Assembly (NCBI GenBank): GCA_032173965.1
Contig: CM063284.1
Coordinates: forward strand, 131,555,125-131,619,124
Direction: 5' to 3'
Length of the DNA stretch: 64,000 nt
Origin: Sitta carolinensis
Lineage: Eukaryota; Chordata; Aves; Passeriformes; Sittidae
Below are positions 53,301-64,000 of the stretch, one piece after another (positions within the stretch are counted from its first letter, which is position 1; the number at the start of each line of letters is the position of its first letter). The notes under the pieces were generated by a model that ran no database searches, had not been told where the DNA came from, and saw nothing but the letters and a program-made list of their open reading frames with translations. The translations under genes were made by a program, and so were the position numbers.

Positions 53301-54180
53301 AACTTCCCAGGCTATCAGATGTTCACAGATGGTGGTGAAAAAGAAAAATATGAATCAATTTTAGGGATGTGACTATTCTTCACTTGAAGGACAACTACCT
53401 GAATTGACCCTGAAAATTAAGTATATCGTTGTGAAAACTTTGCATCTGATTATTTCTCCAAACTCACACAATCCATTCTATGTCCAGTTATGCGAGTCAC
53501 TTTTAACTTCAGTGCCCATTATTATAAAATATATGACTTTAAGAAGATATTAAAGCACAAAAACATACTCAAATATAATTGGTAGGGTTAAAACAAGTTG
53601 CCTAACATAAGAAACTTCACAGTTAGAACATTTTACACCTCCCTTCTTGATGGGTCTCAAATCATGTACTAGTGAGTTACAAGCAGAACTGCTCATAATT
53701 TACACAGGAAATTCTTGGGGGGTTAGATCAATAAATTCAACCCCCTGACAGGTTAACTGAAACCATTCTTTTTCAATAGTATATGGACTGAATTCACTGA
53801 CCATGAGAGATCTCTAACATCAAGAGATTCTACTTAACACTAACACCAATATTGCTCTTGCTTTTAGATGTTGTTAAATATGTATTTCTCAAAGTTCGAG
53901 TCTGTTTTCCACACTGAGGACTTTACAGTAGTATGACTGGGAAAAAAATCCATTTTTGAAGAGTTATTTTTCAGAATTCACAACTCTTCAGAATTCAGAA
54001 GTGCCAGGTGGCTATTACTTTGCAACTGAACAGTGACTCCAATTCTACACACAATGTAAAAACGTTTATAGATATTAAAATATGAAGAAATATATGCATC
54101 ACTTACTGTCACTACTACTACGTAAGGTATCACAGGGACTGTCATTAGTTCTTTCTAGGTCTGTTGACATCACTGCAGAC

Positions 54181-54370
54181 TTATCAAGACCTGTATTGTC
54201 TTGATAATACAGTTATTATTAACTGTATAATAATACAGTTATTATTATTATATATTTATATATAACTATATATTATATAGTTATATACTACATATAATAA
54301 TATATAACAATATACAGTTATATATATTATATATAGTTATGTAATTATATGTAACTATATAACTGTAAAA
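54181..54370. repeat. AT-rich hairpin cluster
   Basis: The first dyad has perfect 10-base arms, TTATCAAGAC (54181-54190) and GTCTTGATAA (54198-54207). It is followed by AACTGTAT-AATA-ATACAGTT. About 130 bp of almost pure A/T then follows, with many TATATA and TAATATA inverted words. It is a palindromic AT-rich repeat, length-unstable by nature. Confidence 0.85.
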
Positions 54371-54996
54371 TCACGTAGTCATGAAAACTATATACAAGCA
54401 ACCCTGTATTTCTTACAGGGTTCTGTGAAACTGATACTGAAGGAGGAGGAATGTGCAAGGGTTATTTATCTTTATCCCTGAATGCTGGACTGCTGACTTC
54501 ATCCACTACCAAACTGTATACCAACTATACCAAACTGGCACTTATCATCTGCTTTCGCTTTCCAAAAGGAAAATAATAAGCACTCAGAAGTGCAGAAAGA
54601 ATTGGTTTACTCTTTTTCTGGCAGTTCCACAAACAAATTCCAAATTAAATGAAAGACGCAACCTTTGAGCTTATTGTCAAATTACACATTATTTTGAAAT
54701 GAAGTGTGGGGTTGTCGGATTGATTGTTTCTTTTTCTAAAATGACAAACACAAATATTGTAATGCTTTTATTTTGTTCTTCCAGGTTTTTATCCTGGTTT
54801 CCTGTAATTACTTGCAGGTCCATTGATTAACCTCTGTCTAGTATGCTTAAATAAGTAAATCAGAATACCACTTAGTTCAGGCTTCACTTACACCTAACAT
54901 GTTGTTCAGGAGTTTTCTACTATGTAGCAACATGCATTTAAAAAACACCTTACAGATAATATCTTTAATTGAAAAGAAAATTGTAACAGTTTTGAA

Positions 54997-55297
54997 GAAT
55001 CACAGAATGTTTTGGATTGGAAGGGACCTTAAAGACCATCCAGTTCCAGCTCCCTTACCACGGGAAGGGACACCTTCACCTGGAGCAGAGTACTCAAAGT
55101 CCAATCCAACCTGACCTACAACACTTTAGGAATGGGCATCAACAGCTTCTCCGAGAACCTGTTATAGTGTTACATGCCCTCTCCACAAAGAATTTCTCCT
55201 AATATCTAATCTCAATCTACCTTCCTTCAGTTAAAAGCCCTACACTACATGCCCCTGCAAAAAGTCCTCTTCCAGCCTTCTCGTGGGCCCCAGGCAC
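54997..55297 (-). mobile_element. CR1 LINE 3' fragment
   Basis: It starts GAATCACAGAATGTTTTGGA and continues with TTGGAAGGGACCTTAAAGAC, the exact pattern of a minus-strand CR1 3' end. CR1 similarity is visible up to CTCGTGGGCCCCAGGCAC, then stops abruptly; this is a typical 5' truncation point. Confidence 0.92.
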
Positions 55298-56837
55298 TAG
55301 TACAAGTTTGCGCTGCTGTTTCCTAGTTCGGATGGGTTTGCACTTCTGGCTGATGAGAACTTTGGGTGACAGCACCTGGACAAGTTTCTGGAGGTCTCTC
55401 TCGAATCTGCAATATTTTACAATGATGTACTGGACTGAAACTGTTGCAAGACACAGGAACTCTGTATTATAACCAAATATTAAAACCAAAACAAAATTTG
55501 TTCTGCACTGTGACACACAACAGATACTCATAGGTCACTTCAAAAGCTGTTTTTGTCAACAACGAAACCCCTCCTCACCTCACCATCAATATTGTTCATT
55601 TCAATCACTTTTATCCTCGCTTTTTCTATTAAAGCTAAATATTTCAAAACCTTTTTCACACAAGGCTTACCAAGCAATACAAAATCATTGGACACACACA
55701 GACTGATAGCAAGAGTCACTACCAAATACCACCAGTTTTAGCAACTGTTAAATATTTCATCCTAACTACAAATCTTATCACAGATTTTTGTATTGAAAAC
55801 TAAGAGTGAAAACTTAGGGAACTAAAAAAATCTCAATAGCATAAAAAATACACAAACTTATTTCTTATAGCAGGTAGAAAAATCTTCTTGTACTTGATCT
55901 TGTTATAATGGGAAACATTCGAAAATGTTTATTTCTGCAATATAAACTTTACAGCAAAAACACCTGGACATCCTCTTGTCCATTATAAGGTATTCTTGCA
56001 CGTCTCTTAACAGCCCCCATAAAAATAATTTGGTATTATTTATTAATATTAGTTAAACAATTACAGCCTGGAAGTCAGCATCCACAGTGAAAAATAAAAA
56101 GGAGTACACAACATCATATAACAAAAGATGATAAATGCATTCTGAAAGAACAAATTGCTGAAGTTTTTACTCGAACTCTCATCCTTCTCCTTTTGTCATC
56201 CTAAAGTCACATCTAGTGATCCCTTCACTTAAGGGAATACTATGAAGCTTCATTAACCAATTTCTCCCCTTCTGTTTTTCACTGTGCTAAAATCACACTC
56301 TTCTATTTTTCGACAATCTTTCTTTTCTGAATGGATTAGTCTCATTCACAAGCCCACTTTCATGGCTGTCTCCTATTCTGTGACTCTGTTCTGTACTGAG
56401 AAGTTAGCCCTGCCTCAAATTTGCCTCTTCCTTTACTCACATGTGAAGTTTCCAAACCTTTACTCTTTTCTCGCATCCTGCGCAACTACAGGCAGGGCTT
56501 CCTCTAGCCCTCTGCATGGCTGGCTTTTAGAACTCCTCTACATCATGACCACAAAAAAAAAATTGACCAAGGTATGCGAATACTGAGCTGCCAACTGCTC
56601 TGACTTTCTGCCTTATATTGAAGAGCAATTTCTTCCAGGAGAAGGTGCCTTCTGGTTCTGGGTTTGTTGATGCTCATGCACTGGTATATGATTTATAGCC
56701 CTAAAATTCTATTAGTGTAAGTAAAAAAAATTACTTAGCATTTCCATATACTACAATAGCACTCATTTTTAAGAGCAGACCAACCTTCTAACAAAAGTGG
56801 CTACTTAGACAAATGAGGCACTGCATTACACAAAGTT

Positions 56838-57388
56838 GCCAGGAGGTGCAGGGAGGTTAATCATTCTTTCCTTCTGCTCCACACTGCTGATGCCACACCT
56901 GGAGTGCTGGGTCCACTTCTGGGCTCCTCAGTATCAGAGACATGGACACGCCACAGAGAGTTAACAAAACTCCACAAAGATGATCAAGGGACTGGAACAT
57001 CTCTCCCAAAAGGAAAGACAGACAGCTGGGACTGTTCAGCCTAGAGAACACAAAGCTCATAGGGGATCTCATCAGTATGTGTAAATACCTGAAGGGCAGG
57101 TGCAAAGAGGATGAAGTAGGGCTCCTTTCAGTAGTGCCCAGTGACAGGAGCAGAGGCAATGGGCATATAATGAAATGAAGATTTCCTGTGAATATCAGGA
57201 AACACTTTTTGTAACATGAGGGTGACCAAGCACTGGCACGAGCTACACAGGGAGGTTGTGGAGTTTCCTTCCTTCGTTATATGCAAAAGCTGTCTGGACA
57301 TGGTCCCAGGCAACCAAACATCAGTGGCCCTGCTTAAGTAGGGGAGTTTAACAAGATGACCTCTGCAGAATTACTCTGTAATTCTGTT
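56838..57388 (+). mobile_element. CR1 LINE fragment, ORF2 C-terminus and 3' end
   Basis: The plus strand contains CTGGAGTGCTGGGTCCACTT, CTGGGACTGTTCAGCCTAGA, TACCTGAAGGGCAGGTG, GTGCCCAGTGACAGGAGCAG and GGGAGGTTGTGGAGTTTCCT in the order found in CR1 ORF2. It ends with ATTACTCTGTAATTCTG, the CR1 octamer-repeat tail. Several indels break the frame. At about 550 bp it is among the longest CR1 copies in the window, and it is antisense to STK3. Confidence 0.93.
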
Positions 57389-59081
57389 TTCTCAGCCCTG
57401 TTAAACAAAAATACTCCTGTTACTTTAAATTTGAGGCATTTATCTTCTATACCTGGTGATTCTTGCTGTCTTTTTTACTCATAACTTGTTCCCTTACTGC
57501 ACCACAAGAGCTCATGGCAGAATTCCCAACTACTACAATGGTAACACAAGTAACGGATCACTGCCTCAATCCTGGATTTGAGGTTCTCTTATACTGAACA
57601 CTAAATGGGGGGGAAGTATGGAGGGAAGGAGTGTGGAGGGTGGCAGAGTGGGGTGTACAGTGTTACATTATGACTTCTGTACCCATACAAGAACTGTGAG
57701 TTGCTAAATGCTGCCTCAGTTGAGGTGAACCAAACTTGTGTTACAACCTTCCATGCAGTAGTGGGAGAAGGAGGTGTACATCACATCCTTAGCTGGCATG
57801 GACTGTGTCTGGCAACATGACCTGAACCTCTAAGTAATCAAATGTCATGCCTAATTTTGGATTAATGCGGAAAACATCAACATTGCCCAAGCATTTAATA
57901 TCTCCAGTTCAGAAGGCAATAGTACGGATGAAAGGAAGCTGGTACAGATATCAGAATTTTATGTCAGGAATAAATCAGTTTCGTCAAAAACCAACTATTC
58001 AATAAGTCAAGTCACAAACATCAACTCTACATGTCAAGTCACAGAGAGGAAACTTTCTAAACGTAAAAAAATAATCTTGGCCTTCCCTGCCTGTTTATCA
58101 CTGACTAAGCAAATACAATTCAAAGTAAACCACCTTCATAAAAACAAGCTATCAATACCCTTAGAACAGACTCTTAGAACAGAAAAAAAAATGTAGCCAA
58201 CCACACTGATTGTGCAAAAGATTGCACAGAATCTGCTTGAGTATTACTATATATTGATCATCGCATAGCACTCTGTAACAAGGATTCCACAATTTGCTAT
58301 AGGACAAACTGCATTTACTGCACTATTTTCTGTTTGCTCAAAGCTGTAACATTCCAGTCTCCATCTTCTCTTTGTGTTCTTTCTGAATGACCCTGAATGC
58401 CCCCACATTGTATGTGTGGCAACACACTTCCCTGAAACACATTCTGCTGCATTGCAAAAGACTAACCTGAAATAAATTATATGGGGAAGAGTAATAATGC
58501 CAGGAACACAGGCTTGTTCTCAACACTGCCAAACAATTCTAAATGCAACCTAGTTATCACACAACCTGCTTCTCTCCTCAAACAAATGATGACAATGTCA
58601 TCTGAAGAATGAAGTGCCATCACCATTTTCATGTTACTTGGTTCAAACCACACTGCAGTCACTGCTTACTGAGTGTTGTCATTAATTATTCTGTGTATTA
58701 GACTTTACCAAAAAAACCCAAACACCAAGCAAAGTGCCCTGAACTAAAAACTAAACCACTTGTCTAAAAGTCGACCTGTGAAAGTAGAACCTTAAACAAT
58801 TTTGGGGGGCTTTAATGTTAGTCTGAAAAGCTGAAGCTGACATGGTTTCTTTTCCCACTTCCTAGAAAAGCATTTTATTAAGCCATTTCATTGAATAGCG
58901 CTGAAAGCTGGCTAATACGGCATTACTCATAATTGAAGAGAGGAATATTCAGAATTCATAGGCTTAAAACCACACAGAGAACTGGTAAAAAAAAAGTATT
59001 TGAACACAACGACAGGAAGTAGGAGAAAACCAGCAACTTATCTGTAAAGTACAGTTGGTTATAGGAAAAGTGGGTACACAC

Positions 59082-59207
59082 CGAATTTTCTTCCTCCTCT
59101 TCTAGTTCTCTCTGCTGTTCCTCGTGCCGCTTTGCCTTTATCTCCATAGCTTCAGTGATCAGGTCCCTTAAAATTGAAACTGGCTTAGCATTCTTAATAA
59201 ATGTATG
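59082..59207 (-). CDS. STK3: STK3 internal exon: kinase end and start of linker
   Basis: This 126-nt exon encodes 42 residues, about MST2 275-316, in phase 0 at both ends. The acceptor is CCCCCAG after a pyrimidine run and the donor is TCG|GTGTGT. It begins HTFIKNAKPVSILRDLITEA, which closes the kinase fold. It then forms a charged helix with AKRHEEQQ and a run of glutamates, ending ENS. The Glu/Arg/Lys-rich stretch is expected to be helical and leads into the regulatory linker. One oddity is the second residue: Thr (ACA) replaces the Pro of the H-P-F-I motif found in MST1/2 and many other Ste20 kinases. The next exon starts in phase 0 with DEDELD, so the ENS|DED join matches the known protein. 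Confidence 0.97.
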
Positions 59208-61064
59208 CTGGGGGAAAAAAAATCATTAAAATATGTAATATCATTAGAGCAGTTGTGCTTCAGATTTAATTACAAGTCCTATTCAACACCACAGATTTCA
59301 GTGATAAACAGTATTGTACATTACACAATAACCAAAATCTACACCAACACAACATACAGTATCTTTCAGCTGCTTCATTACTTTAACTATTTTTAGTAAC
59401 AGCAAGCCTTGGGAAATGTAATCACTTCATAACTGTTTTATGATTGAGGATACAATTTTCCAAAGAAATCATGCAGTAAGTTGTAAATAGAGTGGTGATG
59501 ATCTGACATATAAAACCAAACTCTTTCAGATATTCAGTTTGATAATTTAATTAATCTTAACAAATTGAGAGCATAAATTAGTGGCTCTAACCAGAGCATC
59601 AGTGGCTGCTTACTTCAACAAACCTATACTTTAAATGTCATAAAATATTTCTTGATCTATGATGCTGAAACATGGAAACAGTAAAAAAACACCTTACTTT
59701 TAGCAGGAAGTTTAATTTTTAATTTAAAACATTACTTCTTCATTTAAGACAATGTGCATGATACCATTTGCACTTTTTGCTCCCTAATAAACACCTGCTG
59801 TTAGAAAAAAATCTGATTTTTGCTTCATTATATGCAAGTACAATTCAGGAAAAATGTAACTAAGCACCTCAGAAAAATATTATTAAAAATTTAAAAACTG
59901 TTCCATGAAGAAGTGAATTGATGAAGTCTCATGCCCTACACCTATTATCTATCTTCTCCCTCTCTTTTTCATTCTATGACCTCTCCTCACAAGCAGTACT
60001 TTCATTTCTGCTCAACATTTTCACAGCACCTCCAGCTCCATCACATATGCTCCAAATCCCTGGGGAATTTGAAAATTGCTGGGAAAAAGACAACACAAAA
60101 TCCCGATGAACAAACATAGTATTTGGTTTTCTGGTCAGTAACCATGGGAAAGAAACTGCACACTGAAGCTTTTCTTTGTTTTTTTCTCCTTACTAGCCCA
60201 CATTAATGCAAGTCTCTCCTATACAGCTGTCTGTATTTAGCTAACTATACAAACTTCACATTTTAGAGATCTCAAGTACTGGTTCATACATCACATAGAC
60301 ACCTTGTGGTCTACATTTTGGTATTTTGCAATGTATAAAATTAAATATTCATAGCATGATCTACAAATTTGATGGATCTATTACCAAAAACTACTTTGCA
60401 AAAATTTTGTTCTCCTTGTAGTGGAGTTCACTGGAACTTAAAATTTAACAGCTGCCATTGCTAGCTCAACACAGAATAAATCTAGCAGAAGAGTAATACA
60501 GGAAGTCAGAGCTTTTTATACCCTGCCAGGCATCCAAAAGTCCACACTGCCAGCTGTGGCTCACATAGGAAAGTGCCCACTTGGTTGAAGTCAGCCCAAG
60601 AACAAACTCATTATACTGCCCATCTCCATAAGACCTTTCTAGAACACAAAGCCACCTGCCTGCTTAATCTGACATGACCAGAAGGAAAGACTGAATAAAG
60701 CCCATGCCCAGTCCACACAGAGGAGTAACCTGGGCTCAATTATTTTACTAAACACTTGTCTAAATCCTGAGATCTATTGAGGGCCTCTAACCACAAAGCA
60801 AGGATCCAATTTTAACAGCAAGAACCAGCCCTAAACTATTTAATGAGCAATTAATTTTTAGAAGCAGCAAGAAGAGAAATAAAATGGGGGCAGAGATACA
60901 GGAGCTGACAGAGAAAGGACTATGAAGTGAAAAATAAATACGGCATAGTAATAGTTAAAATAAGATTTTCCCTTACAAATTTTCACAACATTTTGGGTTT
61001 GAGGAGAAAAAACCCAAAAACCCAAACATAAAATGTGTTTTTCCTTAGTAACTTAAATACTGAC
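59208..61064 (-). other. STK3: STK3 intron (phase 0)
   Basis: This 1.86-kb intron lies between the C-lobe exon and the kinase-end exon, with donor GTCAGT and acceptor CCCCCAG behind a T/C run. It is AT-rich with no recognisable repeat family, RNA gene or open frame of note. Confidence 0.9.
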
Positions 61065-61202
61065 CTGTAGCAGCTGGGTTGCTGTAGCTCTTTGTTCAGG
61101 ATTTTTCACTAAGCATTTCTTCACAAAATCTGTGAATTCATCAGACCACAGCTCTGGCTTCCGGAAGGTTGGAGGGGGATTTGTAGGAATCATAAAAATA
61201 GC
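61065..61202 (-). CDS. STK3: STK3 internal exon: end of kinase C-lobe
   Basis: This 138-nt exon encodes 46 residues, about MST2 229-274, in phase 0 at both ends. On the minus strand the acceptor is TTTTTATCTAG and the donor is CAG|GTCAGT. The peptide starts [20 protein letters not shown] and continues through [19 protein letters not shown] to QLLQ. These are kinase subdomains X and XI. The Arg in NPEQRATA is the nearly invariant subdomain XI arginine that stabilises the C-lobe through a salt bridge with the APE glutamate, which is encoded in an upstream exon outside the window. The exon differs from my memory of the human sequence by about one conservative change (SDE for SDD). There are no frameshifts or stops, so it is under coding constraint. 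Confidence 0.97.
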
Positions 61203-64000
61203 CTAGATAAAAATCAAACAATAAGTCTAAACAAAACACATCACCACAGCAGCTGAAGCCAAGTTAAAAAAAAGAAATTGCTTTATCCATCCTTCTTATC
61301 AGACTAAGAATCTGGAAGACAAATTTTAAGTATGCAGGGATTTCTACTCAGATCAAGATTCAGAAAGTAAATCCATCTGCTACTAATACAACTACTTCCC
61401 ATTAGATTTTCTCTATTTAAACTGTACCCCATTGAGCACAAGACTACTTATTTTATCTACTCCTGCTAATCAGTCTGAAGAGATTATTATATTCTTTCAG
61501 AAATTCTTAGCAGAAATGAGAGCACTGCTTGTTTCCATACACATATAAAGTTGCTGTGAGCAGCCAAGTTTACCTTCTCATCTCTTAAGTGAATATAGTT
61601 TTATTTGAGAACTGCTTAGGAAATTTGGGAGGATTGCTATATCCTTCTGCACTCATAATTCATCAGATGGAGCTTTAAAACTAGCTTGTTCAAGTAAGAT
61701 TTAAATACTTATGCTAAAAGACCTAAGGTAACACTAAAAGATGACATAAATAAAATAATCAAGTAACTAGTCTTACAGTACTGAGAACTTATATGAAATT
61801 GAAAATGCACCATTTTACCTATATAACAGAAATTTCTTCTGTTGAGAACCATATGCAGATAGATTTTTCAACTGGGGAAAAAAATTCATCCTAGATAGTT
61901 TGTCCTACTTAAGATTATATATTGTGCCATTTTTTATATGATTATTTCCAGGTTTTCCTCTAATTAAAAATACACACTTGTAGTGGGAGGAAAAAAAAAG
62001 CCATAAAACTCTGACAGACTATTGCAAAACAATGAAAATTTTTGAACTTTTGTATGTAATAAATGCATCCAATAGCATCACTTAATTCTTACACATGATA
62101 GCAACACACTATTCAGAACTGGGTCTATTGACAAGAACAGGCTATTATTTTCTTCTAAACCCAGGTTCAATTCAACCACACTTTTCAAACTCAGTTTGAG
62201 TAAAAGTTCCTTGTTTGTTTTTCTACAAGCATAGGCAGAAATACAAACTCAGAAAAGGGGAAAGAATTGATTCTGCACATTTTTAACATATTAGAAGCAC
62301 TAGAAGCTTCAGCCTGTGTCTGAAACAGGCAGAAGACAGAGAGAACTAAGAGATTTTTTTTCCATAGCTTTGAAAGAAGTCTGACTGGCCTTGAAAGCTG
62401 GTTGAACTCATTCAAATCCTCATTAGAAAATGTTTCTCATACTCTGAAGAAAAGTGGAATCCACGCAAAATGATGCAAAAACTGTTTATTAACATTTTAA
62501 TGAAAAATTAATTCAGTACTGAATAGTTGCTTGAACTCAAATACCTAAACATTTACAAAACTTGCCATTTCGTTCAATAAAAATGTATGCTACAACAGCA
62601 GCTTTATATTTTCTGTGGGCAGCCACACCAAAGAAGTACAGAGACTCAGATAGAAAACACGGCACTCAGTAACTGGCCTTATCTACTTCACTTGTGATGC
62701 AAGATTAATTGTCAGTACAAGTTAAGTGCTTCTGGCAAAAAGCAGTGGCTAACAAATTCAGCTGTTTCTGTCCTTGAAATTAATGATCTCTTCTGAACTC
62801 TGAACTGATGACTTTTGATCTTATCTTCAGCTACTCTTAACAGCCAACTCTGCAGTAGCTATTGGAAACATAAAGCTGTAACAGAAGACTACCAACTTCT
62901 GTTTATGTGGTGTCAAAATGGGTACCTCCTGTTTGATCAAAAACACTGACCTCTCTCCCCACTGGTAAGCAAAGGTAAGTTAAGAGTCATACTCAGCTCC
63001 ACAGTTCTAGGAAAAATGTTTGCCTTGGACATTATTTCCATCAAATACACAGCAGTTAAGAACCACAGCAAAGAACTGACTTCTTTGTCATTCAGAAAGG
63101 ACAATAAGAAGATGGAATTCATGAATCATTCTTTTATTCCAGACAGCAAAAGCCATAAAAGGATATATTCAAATGTTAGAGTTCTAAATCCACACTTATG
63201 CTCTGTACGTTCGTCCAAAGCACGTACTTGAGAAATATGTATATCTATGTAATGCTTAAACTGAAGGCATTTTTAAATCCTACTATGTCACATGAACTGT
63301 ATTAGCTGAAAAGAAAAATTAGAAGCATTTTTGTAATACAAGACAACATACAGAAACTACTTATTCCAAATGTTTTAGTCCAACTGGCTAATTATGCCAT
63401 GCACTTGCTAGCATGTACCTCTCATCACTCCATTCTATAAACCAGCCTAAAATTCTGGTTTTCAATCCCATGTTCCCTCTCTACTAACAAATTTTGGCTT
63501 GCATATTTCTCTGCAGAAAAGTTAAGCTCCTTTTCTGTTTCAAAACAATCTATGACTTACCTTTCAACTGCCTTGTTTCCTTCCAAGAGGCTTGCAAAGC
63601 AATCACTGGAGAATTATAAAGCTAATCCCCAATCTCCAGGAATAAAAACAAAACACTTATCTGACAGGAACTTATTCCTCATTTTTTCTTCCACTTCTTG
63701 TCAAAAAGGTCACTTCTATCCTAAAACAACTAAATATTACTTTAAAACAAAACTAAACTATTTCAATCACTCTGGGTACCAATGGAAGCAGGAAATACTT
63801 GTGTTTTTTCACACTTCTTTCATCTTACCTTCAGTCCCTGTGTCTTCCCAAACTATTATTTGTACTATTTTTTTACCTCCACTCCACTTGTAATTTTCTC
63901 AGAAGTTTCCCACAGCTATTTGTTTTAGTGTAGCTCTCACAGGGGGCCTGAGGACAGCGCTCATACAGCCAGTGTCAGGCAAATGTTGCTTAAAAGAAAC
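61203..64000 (-). other. STK3: STK3 intron (partial, upstream side)
   Basis: This sequence lies upstream of the C-lobe exon on the minus strand and is intron up to the window edge. The exon expected before it encodes the kinase segment ending in the family's ADIHPMR and was not found here, so it lies beyond 64000. No interspersed repeat or other gene was recognised. Confidence 0.85.

Larger units (their letters stand above)
47319..59081 (-). other. STK3: STK3 intron (phase 0)
   Basis: This 11.8-kb intron lies between the kinase-end exon and the TM-linker exon (donor GTGTGT, acceptor CCCATAG). It holds CR1 copies near 48.49, 50.07, 55.00 and 56.84 kb, a palindrome at 50.31 kb, an AT-rich hairpin cluster at 54.18-54.37 kb and a coding-looking stretch at 55.30-55.45 kb. 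I recognise nothing in 47.32-48.48 kb, 48.65-50.05 kb, 50.35-54.17 kb, 54.38-54.99 kb, 55.5-56.8 kb or 57.4-59.08 kb. Confidence 0.9.
1..64000 (-). other. STK3: STK3 (MST2) gene body, partial at both ends
   Basis: Four exons on the minus strand, in the right order and with matching phases, translate to consecutive parts of the Hippo kinase MST2. They cover about human residues 229-439 of 491 (numbering from knowledge of the family). MST2 is a cytoplasmic Ste20/GCK-II serine/threonine kinase. With SAV1 it phosphorylates LATS1/2 and MOB1, which restrains YAP/TAZ. The linker has seven T-M motifs and a DELD-S caspase site. This separates it from the paralogue STK4 (MST1), which has DEMD and a different segment before SARAH. 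The 5' exons (P-loop, catalytic loop, activation segment) lie above 64000. The SARAH exon lies below 1: no minus-strand match to its conserved MMERE or DAMDAK codons was found below 38667. All intervening sequence is intron. No other gene on either strand could be supported. Confidence 0.95.

Noticed and set aside
63552..63893. 113-codon plus-strand frame
   Set aside because: Low-complexity Ser/Lys/Phe composition typical of translated AT-rich intron; no domain.
1..64000. CRISPR array, phage, operon or defence system
   Set aside because: The sequence is a vertebrate intron landscape: spliced exons, LINE/SINE debris and no regular spaced repeats or clustered genes.

Overview
The window is vertebrate nuclear DNA from a bird, most likely a songbird (passerine). 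The evidence is an AT-rich intronic background, many 5'-truncated CR1 LINE fragments with the avian 3' end, one tRNA-Ile-headed SINE with a CR1-like tail that matches the TguSINE1 type first described in zebra finch, and four spliced exons of a conserved vertebrate kinase gene. There are no bacterial-style operons, and the open reading frames away from these exons are short and mostly accidental.

The only protein-coding gene I can support is STK3 (MST2, the Hippo-pathway kinase), read on the minus strand across the whole window. Four internal coding exons lie at 61065-61202, 59082-59207, 47126-47318 and 38667-38842. All have correct AG/GT splice borders and compatible phases (0, 0, 1, 0). In human MST2 numbering they cover about residues 229-439: the end of the kinase C-lobe, the basic/acidic helix after it, the TM-motif regulatory linker with the caspase site, and the segment just before the SARAH domain. 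The upstream exons lie beyond position 64000. The last exon, which encodes the SARAH dimerisation domain, was not found and must lie below position 1, so the final intron is longer than 38.6 kb.

Layout: 1-38666 is the partial last intron. It holds a CpG-dense patch at about 14.03-14.17 kb, a GC-rich retroelement-like block at 5.9-7.06 kb, the SINE at 23.1 kb, CR1 copies at 24.8-25.5 and 37.1 kb, an ancient L3/CR1 relic at 31.8 kb and a perfect RFX-type X-box at 27.36 kb. The intron at 38843-47125 holds CR1 copies at 39.2 and 42.85 kb and a direct duplication of about 270 bp (43.7 and 45.3 kb). The intron at 47319-59081 holds CR1 copies at 48.5, 50.1, 55.0 and 56.8 kb, a 17-bp-arm palindrome at 50.3 kb and an AT hairpin cluster at 54.2 kb. 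The introns at 59208-61064 and 61203-64000 hold nothing I recognise.

I found no convincing new biological system. The best leads are the intronic CpG island, which could be an internal promoter in front of the SARAH exon; the duplicated unit of unknown family; the X-box palindrome; and a coding-looking minus-strand stretch beside the 55.0-kb CR1.
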